The notes beneath the pieces were generated by a model. The model did no database searches and had not been told where the DNA came from. It worked only from the letters and a program-made list of their open reading frames with translations. A stretch of 64,000 nt of DNA from Branchiostoma belcheri (lineage: Eukaryota > Chordata > Leptocardii > Amphioxiformes > Branchiostomatidae). The position numbers and the translations under genes are program-made. Position 1 is the first letter of the stretch; every line of letters begins with the position of its first letter. Below, one piece after another: positions 1 through 12,600 of this stretch. The stretch covers positions 700,264 through 764,263 of the forward strand of contig NW_017804653.1 of NCBI RefSeq assembly GCF_001625305.1, in the 5' to 3' direction.

Positions 1-29
1 AGACAGACAGACACTGGCACCAATACTTC

Positions 30-412
30 AGGCCATGTTGATTTGATTATATGGATGACATCCATGTGCGCATGAATTTTCGTCCGTTTCATAAAAAAGA
101 TTTCGACCATACTGTAAAATGAGCAAATACATGTCGTATGTTGCAAAAAAGAGTATTGGAAAACAATACAAATGTAATAGAATACTGAAATCAATTCAGG
201 AAAAGAAGAAAATGTGAAGAAATGAAAATGAAGTGTCTATTAATATTCACCATGCCATACTTTGTGTGTTAAGTCATTTGTTAAACCTTTATGACCACGT
301 AGATTTCATAATGAATGAAATCTTTTGGCAAACTTTTTTTTTAATTCGCACGCTTGCATCAGTTTGGGGGTTCCCAGAGGATGTCAACCATATAATCAAA
401 TCAACATGGCCT
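30..412. repeat. Inverted-repeat element (family A, copy 1)
   Basis: Termini AGGCCATGTTGATTTGAT and its reverse complement bound a non-coding segment; the terminal match runs for about 35 bp. A second, larger copy lies at 38363-39062. The size, terminal inverted repeats and lack of coding capacity fit a MITE-like non-autonomous DNA transposon. Confidence 0.8.
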
Positions 413-2639
413 TAGCTGTAAAAAGAAAAATGCTGTAGCTGTCCTCTGAAGACCAGCTGCCCATAGCTGTTACATGGATATTATCGATTCTACCATGATG
501 TGTGGGAGAGTGTTTCTGTTGTGATTTTCAGATGTTTCTTTGCACATTAGAAAGGGGGAAAACCCAACTGTAATATATATTGTAGCAGCAAGGACTTTGA
601 GGCAGAGCCTTGTTATGATGTCTTTTTCTGCAGTGTTTTTCTCTCTGTTGCAGAAGCTTCTAGACCTTGGCTCTGTTCCATTGGCTGTTAACATCTTGAT
701 ATATGTAATTTGACTTGATATATCTTCATGTTAACGTTGTAACTGTTACAGTAGAATCTATTCCTGTACATCTGTTCACATGATAACTAGCTTCATTTGC
801 ACAATCTGCTATTAGCTACTTTATCATTTGTGTGAGAAAAAGGTTATCCAAGTATGAAACATCTAATATTATATATTTTGTGTTTCTTATCTTATATTCT
901 ATACAACCTGTATAACTTGTCATCAGTGTGTTTTTAGTTTACAAAGAACTGTGTTACTTTGTTGAGCTTTTATGCATTGGTATTGGAACTGCATACATGT
1001 AATACAATTATTAGCATCTGTAGTACAGATCTTTTTGTGTCTAGCAAAGACTGGCACCAATTCAAGATCTATTCTTAGTTTCTGAGAGATGCCCTTGTCA
1101 CGATGATCTTTCTAAAATCAAGAGTAAAAGCCACTGTTGAGAACTCAAATCATACCTGACTCTATATTGATTAAATATCATGATAGAAATAGACATCATG
1201 TCTAGACTAGTGCTCAACAGAAAGCCTTTTGAAACCTCTCGTATGAAAAGGTATGAAATCTAAGTATAACACATACATGTACATGACTGTGTTTTGAGCG
1301 TGTTTCAGTTTAGAAATCAGAACATTATATAACTCTGCAGACAGTGTATATTATAATGCTTGTACATAGGAATTATGATATAGAAGAAAATGTGTGTACT
1401 GTTCATTTTTTCTGAGTGTAATTCACTGCTATTCAGTCATACTGACTTGGAGATTCCTCTTATATTAATACAACTATTATAGAGAAGAGGACTGCTCAAA
1501 TTTAGGAGAAAAGTTGCTGAAAGAGATTAAAACTGTATAGAGTAGAAAAGTGCCATGAAATATATACCATTATACATGTGATGCTTGTCTAGATCTATAG
1601 GCCTTTAATGTGAAATTATTACTATCAGAGCACATGTGAGTGTAGTAGAACTTACTCCTGTATTTATCACCACATTTACTCCTGGATCTCTTCAGTTGAG
1701 AGTTTTGCTGGGTTTCTTCAACAGTTTTCTTCCTGTATGCTATGCGTAACAATATTCTGCTAGGAAATTCTGGTAGCCCGTTACAAAATAGATACAAATT
1801 TAAAAATAATACTTTTTACATCATTGCCATATTGTCCTGGCAAATCATGAGAGAAGGTTGACAGTGAAAAAAATGTAACACTGAATTTATCTTTTCTTTG
1901 ATGTAAAAACTGTCATCATGTTCACATGAAAATAATTGTAAAAGTTCAGCTGTTAAAACCAGTTCCTAATGTAGCAAGTATACAGTGGAGTATGCAGTAT
2001 AACGTTATATTGGGTAAGATGTGCAATAACAATGTGTCAAATGTTGTATGTGTCAAATAGCTTGTAAAACACAAAAGGTAAATTATAAAATATAATATTC
2101 CTGCTCCTAATATTTTAATCATTATAAATGTGAATGTGATAGTCCCAAATTTAGACCACTAGATGAGAGAACCAGTAATTAATATGCAATCGTGTCATCT
2201 AGAATGTTTTCCTTGTTGTCTCTAGTTTTGTACATTTTTGGACCAAAAAAAAAGAGGACTTTCTAGCATAACGCTGCAGGCAGCTTGAAAAGACAGACAC
2301 GCGATGGAATGTAGTCTAGCAAACCGATCTTGGAAAGAAAAAGAGAAGACCTCATTTCAGCAAAGTTTATGTTTTTGTAAGTAAATTGTATTTTAGAGCT
2401 TTTAAAGTATTAATACCTAAGACTGTTGATAAAGATGGCATATCTGTGTGAACTATGGTGACTCTACAGTAATTATAAAGTGGCAAAGAATAAAGAAAAA
2501 ATACTTCTGTAGTCTTCTCTCTCTTTGTGCATTTTTGTGTGTACTTCATATTATTGCTGTCATTTGTATTGATGTTATGATGGTTCAAAACCCAGTGTTC
2601 TAGCCAGCCTGTATTTTTTCCATCATCTCTTCTTTGTTT

Positions 2640-2818
2640 GATGCTCTTGACCCCATGAAACACTATTTCCTGCATTTTTAGGGGCAAATTTTGATGGTAG
2701 ACTAAGCTTTCCATATTTTTACATGCCTTTTTTTGTCCACCAAAGATGGCAAAATTTTTGTCTAATATGAGCAGCAAAATTCTGTCAAATGACGGAAAGA
2801 CTGATGCTGGTTAGAACA
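2640..2818. repeat. Dispersed repeat (related to 4629-4847)
   Basis: Shares ordered blocks with 4629-4847: ttttaggggcaaattttgat, gtagactaagctt, and ctgtcaaatgacggaaaga followed by gatgctggttagaa. The two copies are diverged with small indels and lie on either side of the first recognised OSBPL exon. Confidence 0.7.
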
Positions 2819-3401
2819 CTGATTCAAGCTCAAAAGGGTAGGATAGAAAACTGTGTTTTACTCACTAGACAGCACCTATTTGTCAATGTTTCCTGTACAT
2901 GACCTTGTCCTGACAGTGACCTTGAGGAGAACTGAAAGAATGTGAGTGAGCGAGAGTTCAGCTGGGAATGACTGGGAATAAATGATGTTATGAATGAGTT
3001 AGGATGTCTTGAGGGGAAAAGTGTTCTTGTCTCGAGTGTTCTGGGACAGAATAACTTCATGCAAAGTGCAGCTTCAAGGCAAACTGAGGATGACAGACAA
3101 TAGCCTTAGTAGAAGATTCTTGAAAACAATCACTAAAAGCCAACATTGATTATTTTCAGTTGGAATTGTAACAAAACAGAATGCTCTACATGAAAACCAT
3201 CAATGAACGGAAGTTATAAGTCATGTTATTTCAGCTTATACTTCATAAGCATTCCAAAAACCTCCACATATGTTTTCAATGCAAAGTGTACATAGTTTTA
3301 CAAGGTACATGTCTGACCATCATGAATGTTCTTTGTGCTTATTGTTGATCACCACCCCTGTCCTTGATGCTGAAAAATCACTCTATGTATTGTTATTATT
3401 G

Positions 3402-3512
3402 TTGCTGATTGGTGATCACCATCCCCGTCCTTGGTGCTGATTGGTAATCGTTATCCCTACCCTTGATTCTGATTGGTCATTACCATCCCTGCCCTTAGTT
3501 CTGATTGGGTCT
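3402..3512. repeat. Short tandem array, about 32-bp unit
   Basis: Three to four imperfect copies of a unit beginning ctgattggt and containing atcaccatcccc. Each unit carries ATTGG, the complement of a CCAAT box; whether that matters is unknown. Confidence 0.65.
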
Positions 3513-3614
3513 TCACTACCTCTGCCATATTTAAAGACCAAAAGGTGATCTCTGATTCCTATATTAGCTTAACCATTGGTAGTAACCTGAGAATTCTCTC
3601 CTGCTTATTTTCAG

Positions 3615-6600
3615 TCTTCTGGTGCTGCTGCCTCAGCAGATGGGACGTCTGCACAGGATGGGACCGCCAGACTCAGTCTCAAGTCCACATCTGATAAGTG
3701 TAAGTACTACCATCATGATATGATTTTCTGGTTAACAGTAACAGATTTTCTGGTTATAGATGTATATGATATTGTGATGAATAAACATCGCAATGCTTTG
3801 TTGGGGTGGCACTTTTTGAATTCGTGGTTTGGAATCCAGCAATATACATTACCTTGAAAGTTCATCTGTGTTGGTAGAAGTTAATATGATGAAAATTTAA
3901 ACTGTAATTTCCAACACAAAAAATCAGGCTTATCCAAATTTTGGACTGTACATCTCCAGTCTTTGTCAAGGAATGAGGGATCCCCAAGTTCTGTTACTGG
4001 CTTCATAATATATAGTAATATATAGTCATATAGTATATATAATATATACATGTAGTCATTATGTAAGCGTAACTATCGTTCTTGTTGTTAATAAATGTTG
4101 TTGAATCTCTATATAGAATTGGTTTTAGTTTTATAATTGTTTAGTGTCTGTTCTCGTTACAATCTTTGTGCGATAAAGTGTGAGTGATTGATTAACTCTT
4201 ACCTTTTCCGTAGGCCATGAAGGGGCCAGATGTTGCACTAGGTTGTCTCTTCCTCTTATACAGGGCTGCTCTCTGGGTCTCCTCCATTCTATAGGTGTAT
4301 ACTCAGTAGCTCTTGCAACATACATTGTATTGTAGTGCAATAAGGTTTGGATGGGTGCTTGAATGATTGATTAATTGATTGGTAATTGAGTATTTGTACC
4401 TGTCCCCTCTACAGCAACTTCGGGCTCCTCTAAAGAAACCCCGTCTCCTAAGAAGGAGAAGGAACTGAGCCCAGACCTGGAGAAGGGGGAGTGGGAGATT
4501 GTGGAGGGACTGAAGACTGGCACCACCGTGGAGAGGTCCACTCCCACCAAGTACGAGGGCTTTATGCTGAAGAAGAGGAAATGGCCACTCAAGGGATGGC
4601 ACAAGGTGGAGGAGAAACTTTTTAATACTTAACCCTTTGAAATGCTATCTTCTGCATTTTGAGGGGCAAGTTTTGTTGGTAGACTAAGCTTAGTTTTAAC
4701 TAAAAATAACATCACTAATTTAAAGTCTTTACATATCTTTACATGCTGATTGTTGCATTAAAAGATGACGGGCTGGGCAAAATTTGTGTCCATCACGAGC
4801 AACTAAATTCCATCAAATGACAGAAAGATGGATGCTGGCTAGAATATTGTGTAGGGGAGAAATCAATGTTTTGTGCGTTGTTTTTTTATATATTCAGAAG
4901 CAAGTTTAAACTTCAATCGCCAACACAAGAAATTGGACCTACATGTACTGGTATCAGAATTGCCTTGTGTTGGAAATTACAGTTTTAACTTGCTTCATAA
5001 TGACTTGCTTTTTATACATTGAAATATTGGTGAGATGTTGTTGTACTAGATCTTCATCTTTTGATTTAATTTCTGTCTTTCCTTTGCAGAGATTCTTTGT
5101 CCTGGAGAAAGGGTTCCTGAAATATGCCAAGAGACTTCAGTCGGTGAGTCTTTCAAAATATCTCAGTCTTTATTGATGAACCATCATTTTATTGTCTTCC
5201 AAAGTACCCCAGATCTCACAACTATGACAAAAAACTTGTATCATAATATTCTGTATTAGTAAAAACATAGACTGTAAACTGATTTGCCTCATGTCGTTGG
5301 GACCTGTTTAGGTTCAGAGAGGGAAGCTCCATGGCAGTATAGATGTTGGTCTGTCAGTGATGTCCATCATGAAGGATGCACGAAGGATAGACCTGGACAC
5401 AGAGGACAGCATCTACCATCTAAAGGTACAGGAGGGGGTAATGTGGCACATGAACTGTTTAACAGGTTTTCACACTAGTATAGAAAGTCTTCTCTGTGTG
5501 TGTTCAATGAGTTATACATGTATAATCTTTTGCTTTGAAGAATTCAAACTTTTTCAGACAAAATGTCATAAGTTTGTAACTATCTACATGTATTCTGTAA
5601 ACATCTTGAGTCAAAGCAATGGGTATTTTGTTAAATTTAAATCCTTTTACTGATGAAACACACAATATATTGTCATGGTAGAGACTTTGACCAGGTAGAA
5701 TCACTGCAAAGATCCTGATTGGAGTTTCTGTCAATACTCAACCCTGACGAACAGAACACAAAGAAAAAGGCAGTGTTGGGACTCACTCAAGTTGAAAGAA
5801 CTTACAATGTACATGTACAACATGTTGCACTACATGTACACAAAAAAAGGACAACAGAATAGATTATTACGAGAATCACAGAGAACAAACATAGATTACT
5901 ACAAAAGATAATCTTGTTGAAATGTTTTGAAGTGCACAATCCTAAAATCAGACAGTTCCCTTTTGACTTTAATATTCCAGTTTCAGTAGCTTCAGGTATT
6001 AATAATCTTCTATTGGAATATCTTGCCTGAAGGTTTGACTTTTTTTTTTTTGAGACAGAAGATTATAATGTTTGGGTTATTAAATTGTTGAATCCCGTCG
6101 CTTGATTGGCAGCTGAAGTCACATGACCTGTTTAACATCTGGGTGTCCAAACTGCGGGAACACCGTCTGTGGCGGCAGAATGAGATCGCTTCCGGAGGGT
6201 CTGATTCGAAATACAACAGCGATGTCTTCTCCACACCGCTATCTCCTGAGACTCCTCCACTTATAAGGGTGGGTACAGCTTTCCACACTAGCACAGAAAG
6301 TCTTTACATGTATTTCTATAGAATAGCACATGATAATAAGAGAAGAAAAGATGAGTACAATTATATTGCTTCAAAATTCAAACTTTTTTTAGAAAAAATT
6401 TCATTAGTTTGCATCCACATATCTGTAAACGTCTTGTGCATTCTGCTTTTACCTGGTACAGGGTAAGCTTCTTGTATTATGGTGCAGCGAGTAACAGTAC
6501 TATGGGGAAATTTCTTTTGTTGATAACAATGTAGTTTCAGGTAGTTGCAGTGATTTTTTCATAACAGAGGTTTGAAAGAAAAGTTTAACAATTTATGTGT

Positions 6601-9600
6601 TTGAGGCTTTGTATTGTGGTAATGTCTTGTTCACCAGTAGCTATTTTATAGCCTCTACCAGGTTTCTGAAGCAGCTGGAAAGAGTAGAAATTTGCCAAAT
6701 AGACAGATAACACGCCAGGGAGTCTGTCCGTGAAAGGAGTACAGCTTGTCACAATTTCTGCTCTTTCCAGCTGCTTCCAAAGCCTGGTAGAGGCTACTAG
6801 TAGCTGTTTAGTACTGACTAAAAAATGCAATCATACAATAATGTACATGTAGTTAATTTTAGCTGTTCTTTTCCCTCAGAACCGGCGACTGAGCATGCCC
6901 AGGACGATGTCTCGCAGCAGCAGTGCGCTCGGCCAGGGAAGGGTGGCGGCCTGGCTCATGGAGTCTGAGGCCATGGAACAGTGCAATAAAGGTGTGTTTG
7001 TTTGTTTTTGTTTCTTTGTTGTGAGTTAGATACAATGAAGGCCAGTGAATTGCAAAATGCTTTGTAGCAAAAACCTTCTATTGGTACATGTATAGTATGT
7101 GGCTAGATGGATGGATGGATGAGTAAATTACTAAGAGTGAGCTGTGGATATTGGCATATCAAGCTAGGATAATGACATCAGTGCTTTTGTATATGATGCT
7201 ACAAAGTGGGGACAACACTTCTTCAATCATGTATCAATTAAATTCTATGTCTGTCTTCTGTATAGAAACTCAGAGTAGACTTACAACACATGTAATGTTC
7301 ACATTTGTGTCTGTGTTTTTTTTTCAGAACTGTCCTCTGTGCAGACCAAGGTTTACCAGTTGAACAGTATTCTACAGGAGTTACAGCGCCTCCAGTCTTC
7401 CCTGGACGACCAGTACAAGTACTTAGATCTCTCGGTAAGAATGCAGATCTCTTGAATACTTTTATAAGTACTTTGTGTGTGGAAGGTGTATTTCAAAGTG
7501 TTTCAATCTGGCAAGTCCAATGTATTGCATTTTGTGCTGAAGCATATACAAATTGACTCCCAACATTTACAGGTTCCGGATCTGGCCTCCAAGAAGAAGA
7601 GTTGGCGTCTGTCATTCCGCAAGTCCAAACACAAGAAGTCCATGAGTCACGGAGGCAGCAGTACTTCCAGCACAGCGAGCGCCAGTAGTAACAGGAACAG
7701 CACAGGGGCGATGGTAACAGTGAAATTTGATAATGTCATACATGTGTATGAAACAACAAAGACATTTATAGTAACTAGGACAGCACAGGAGCTATAGTAA
7801 CAGATTTGATATCATGTTTTCAAAGATCTCGAAACAAAAATCAATGCGAAAATCATTGTCTGTGTATGATACTGATGCAAGTCTTTATGGTCTTTAGTAC
7901 AACTGTTGATTGATACCTTAAGATTAGAACAAAAATCAATTCAGTTCGACATGAAATTGTCTCTAGTTGTGGATGATGGATGTACATGTACTCTTTTTTT
8001 TGTTAGTTGCCGCCTCCCTCGACACTTGCAGTAGAGAAGCAGCCTCACCACATGTCCACCCCCAACATCTCCTCAGGTAGGCTGGCTGTGTCGGTGTGGG
8101 GAAAATATTTCATGAGCCAAAATGGTGCAAAATGTTGTTCATTCAGGGTAACTTCTTCTTTTATGTTTACCTTAGTTTGCAGAGGGAAAACATATTATTT
8201 TTGCTCTGTTATTTCTTCTTCTTCTCCAAACAAATAAGGTCAATGACCTGAGCCAGACATCTGTTACCTTGGTAATTAGTGTTGGGTTACATCATGTTGC
8301 AGTTTTATAGCAGGAGGGATTTAGACTCCTGTCACCATGTATACATGTATGAGTGTGTTTGAGTAAGAACTAACAGAGCAGACCATGTTTTACCACCCAA
8401 AAATTGCATTGGATGAGGGCAACTTCTTGAGCCATATCTTGTGCAAAATAAAGAAGGTTTTCACTCAGAGGGTAACTCCTTTTTCTTCGGTTAAACTCGA
8501 AGTGTAAGAGGCAGGCATCTCTGAAGTTTCTCCTTCAAAGCCTTTATAAGATAGATTAATTTGTAATGTTCCACGTTACAATCATTCTTGTAATGTTGCC
8601 CTAAAATCACGAAAAGTCTACCTCTTTTTCCACCTGAATGCAGAACTTAACGGAAAACTTGAGAATGGTAAGAACCTTCTGTGAAGTTTGTTTGGTTACA
8701 AGGTTACAAGTTTTCCCCCCTATTAGTGCTGAATGTTGAGTCTAGATTAATGATTAGACTGTGTAGTAGTGCCACCTTTCAGACAGAGGTAGTACTGCAA
8801 GTTAGTTTGTTTTGATGGTGTGGTTTTGTAAGGTATTGTCTGCAAAGCCTGGGTCTGTTTGGTTTGCTTTCTTTTATCCATGCAAACATGCAATGAACAT
8901 TAACACCCCTGCATGAATATTACATCAACTTAACCTTTTGCATAATGAAGTAGCCGTTTAGCTACAGATTCTCTATTCGTTTGCAGTTCAGATGCGGTTT
9001 GTAGTTCATATGGTAGTCTCTAATATTTGATTATACTGCTTCAGGGATCACTAACAACAGTAACATAGAGGTGGGCAGCAGTGAGCTGGTCATCATAGAG
9101 CAACAGAGAAAAAAGTACTGAAGTTAGAAAAGTCAAAAGCACTTACCAGTACTATTTAAGATAGCTCAAACTAACACCAAGAATCCCCCTGTTCCTTGTG
9201 GTTGTTTGCATGCTCCATGTCTTACTAATAGTCAGTCGCTGTTTTCCCTGTAGCAAAGAATATTGAGGATAGCTACTAACACCAAGAATCCCTCGTTGAC
9301 TGTGGTTGCCTGCATGCATGTCTATTACTTAGTGAGTTGCTGTTTTTCCCTGTAGCAAAGAAAGTTTACGTTGCAGAGACGACGCCCACCTCGCCTACCA
9401 GTCAGCAGAGGTCAGAGGAGATGAGACTCAGACAGGAGTTTGTCAACAATGCAAAGGAAGGTGAGCGGGATAAACTTGATTATTGTATTCTCCAGATTAG
9501 AGAAATAATGGCTTAGATGTCACCATTGCATTGCACCTTGAAGGACCCAAAATGGGAACACAATCTTAGGTTTTAGAAAAACAAAACAAATGATTTTTTT

Positions 9601-12600
9601 TTCTTGTTGATGGTACTGTTTGTGAATACTGCATGCAGTGCTGCAAAAGTATTTCATTTCTTAAACTAAAGTTTGGTTTGTGTGCTTAATACAATTAAAC
9701 TGTAGTTATTGGTGGTTGTAACTGTTACAGTGACTGTGGACAGTGCAGTACAAAAAAGAAAAATTGCACTGTGAAAAAAAGTGTTAGTTTTTGGTTATAA
9801 AGATCCAGGTAATGTCATTTTTCTTCTTGCAGTCTACAGTCAGTTATAGGTGTTGACTGTACCACTAAGGAATAGTTTTATGTTCTAAAGTTCCAGCTCT
9901 GAAGTCATTTTTTCCTGTATTGCAGCCTACAGCCAGTTAAAGTTGATAACTAAGTCCTTAAAGAATAGTAACTGTTTTAAGTTACAGGTTGGAAGTAAAC
10001 ACTACTTAAGAGTGTCATTATTCTTTTCTTGCAGTGTACAGCCAGTTGAAGGTGTTGACCCTGACCCTGAGGTCAGAGAGAGACAAGCTCCAGGATGCCA
10101 TGGGACAGCAGGTCCTGAGTCCTGCTGGTCACGGTGGACATGCGGACAGGCTGGGTACAGCGCTGGCACAGGTCAGGTCATAGGGCACAGGTCATAGGGT
10201 ACAGGTCATGGGGCAGCAGGTCCTGAGTCCTGCTGGTCATGGTGGACATGTGGACAGGCTGGGCACAGCTCTGGCACAGGTCAGGTCATAGGGTACAGGT
10301 CATAGGGTAGAAGGGTAGAGGTCATGGGGCAGCAGGTCCTGAGTCCTGCTGGTCACGGTGGACATGCAGACAGGCTGGGCACAGCTCTGGCACAGGTCAG
10401 GTCATAGGGTACAGGTCATAGTTCATGCTGAGGTCACAATTTCCAAACTGGCTAGGCAGTCAGAGAATGATATGTATGAAACTATGATATATTAGACAAC
10501 AAAACACAAAAAGATTATTTTAATTTTTGATAATTTTCTTCATGTCACTGTCTAGATGTTTGTCAATACTGCATGCTGCTAAAACTTTAACTTCATCTCT
10601 CTTAGACTTAAGTTTTTTATGCCTGATGCTGTAGCTTTTTGTGTTTTTAAAGTAATGTAGTCAGTGTTGTTGTACTTTCAGGCCCAGGCTCAGAATGCAG
10701 ATTTGCGAGCTCGGTTAAACAGGATTGCTCGAGAAGCAGACCTGTCTACGGTACAGACTCCAGGAGGAACACTGGATCAGGTCAGGAATAGGAGCATTTC
10801 CTGTGTGATCTACGAAGTATCTAAAACTAGCTCAGAAAAGAACAGTCAAGGAATAGTGTTGCCTGCAATCGCCAGTGAGAGTTATCAACCAAGAATTAAA
10901 ACTGCATTTCTCCTGCAGTATCTAGTATCACTGATGAAAGGTAGTGGATGCTACCTGAAACATCTGACTGTTTCCAGTAATTCCAAAACCATTTGAGTAA
11001 CTGTTTTTGACGCAAGAATTGAGGTGTTAAGGTGCTCACTATCATAGAGTGGAACTCACTGCCACCAAGTGCAGTAGGGGCATCATCACTACATAGCTTT
11101 CAACAATGTCTTTTAATACCTCGTGCAAAGGAAACTGGAGCTACATTTGTTCATACACATTTGCTGTTGTTTGTTATAATTCAAACTTGCTGTAATTTTA
11201 ACCCTTGATCATGTCTGTCCTCAGAAACCCCCCCTCCTTCAGAGGCAGTTCTCGGGAGATGACCACCTCAGCCTCTCCACAACAGAGTCTGTCTCCGAGT
11301 TCTTTGATGCAGAAGAGTTCCTCATCTCCAGCTCAAGCTCAGATGGGGTGAGAGCAAAACTTTTCTTTTGTTTATTTGAAAACTCTGAGATTTACCACAA
11401 ATTGTGAAAGGATTGACATGAAAGATGACCTTCTTTAAGCTGTCAACCCTGAGACTGAACTGTAAGGTTTTCAATTTCCTACTAGATGTTGGCAATGCTT
11501 AACTTCAGTACTGGCCTATATATGATTGAGCAAATAATACATTATTGTGCTTCGAATTCATGTGGTCAAGAATTATCTCAAATGCGATAATCCTTTGAAG
11601 TTATGGCATGGCGAAGGGCATACATTGTAAATGTCTGAAGGGGATGTGCTTTTGAATAGCAAAGTTCTTTGATCACAACCATTTATATTTAACAAGCCGA
11701 CGTTTCGATGACCGTCTGTCATCTTCATCAGGACAATTCTGACTGGTTTACTGTGCACTGACGCTAGATGTTACTTGGTGCATACATGTAGTGCACTAAA
11801 GGTGTTACATAGTTCACAGTGCACTTACGCTAGTTTTTACTGTTAACAATGCATTTCTGAACGTAGTGCAATTGTGACATACATACTAGGCATTGTTACA
11901 TCATAGGGAAATATGCGGTTCCAAATGTAAAGTGTTTCTATATATGATATAAAATTTGTTATACAATACTGAGCTATCATAGTCCCAAATAGAAATTATT
12001 AAAAGTCTTGTCACTTGTGTCTTGTCACTTGTGTCTTGTGGAAGAAGAAATCTGAAAGACAATTATATAATGATGTTGAAAAGAACGTCTTATTCTGATG
12101 TTTTCATAGGAGTCAGAAGATGAGTCTCTTGTCAGCGGCGAATCAGAAGAGACGATGGCAACTGACGACTCTACCACTACAGCCATGGGTAATGCTTACT
12201 ACTTTTTATTTCAAACTATACCGATATATGATAAACAGATAATTTAAAAGCTTTTGTCTGTTATGTCTTGTCCTATGAGTAACCCTTGGCTTACAGCATA
12301 CTCTCATGTATTGATGTAGAAATGTGCAATTTGAGAGTTTGATAGTAATGAATGTAGGATAATGAAATCAGGAGGTTGTAATGTGTAGCAATGCATTTAG
12401 ATCATTATCATAAACATGTAATTATTCTTCCTTTTGATAAATGGGCAATAATACACAACAATGATAATTAATGCCGATGACATTACAAATTACCTTTATT
12501 AGATGAATAAGTCACCTTCAAATGTAGGCCCATCATGTATATTCATTGTAAAATACAGACTGGTCATTACGTTATATGACACTTTTAAAAAAGGCAGCAA

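Larger units (their letters stand above)
413..3614. other. Non-coding stretch upstream of the first recognised OSBPL exon
   Basis: No exon with family similarity was found here; it is presumed intron or 5' region of the OSBPL gene. Contents: a dispersed repeat at about 2640-2818 (related to about 4629-4847), and a short tandem array at about 3402-3512. Confidence 0.5.
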
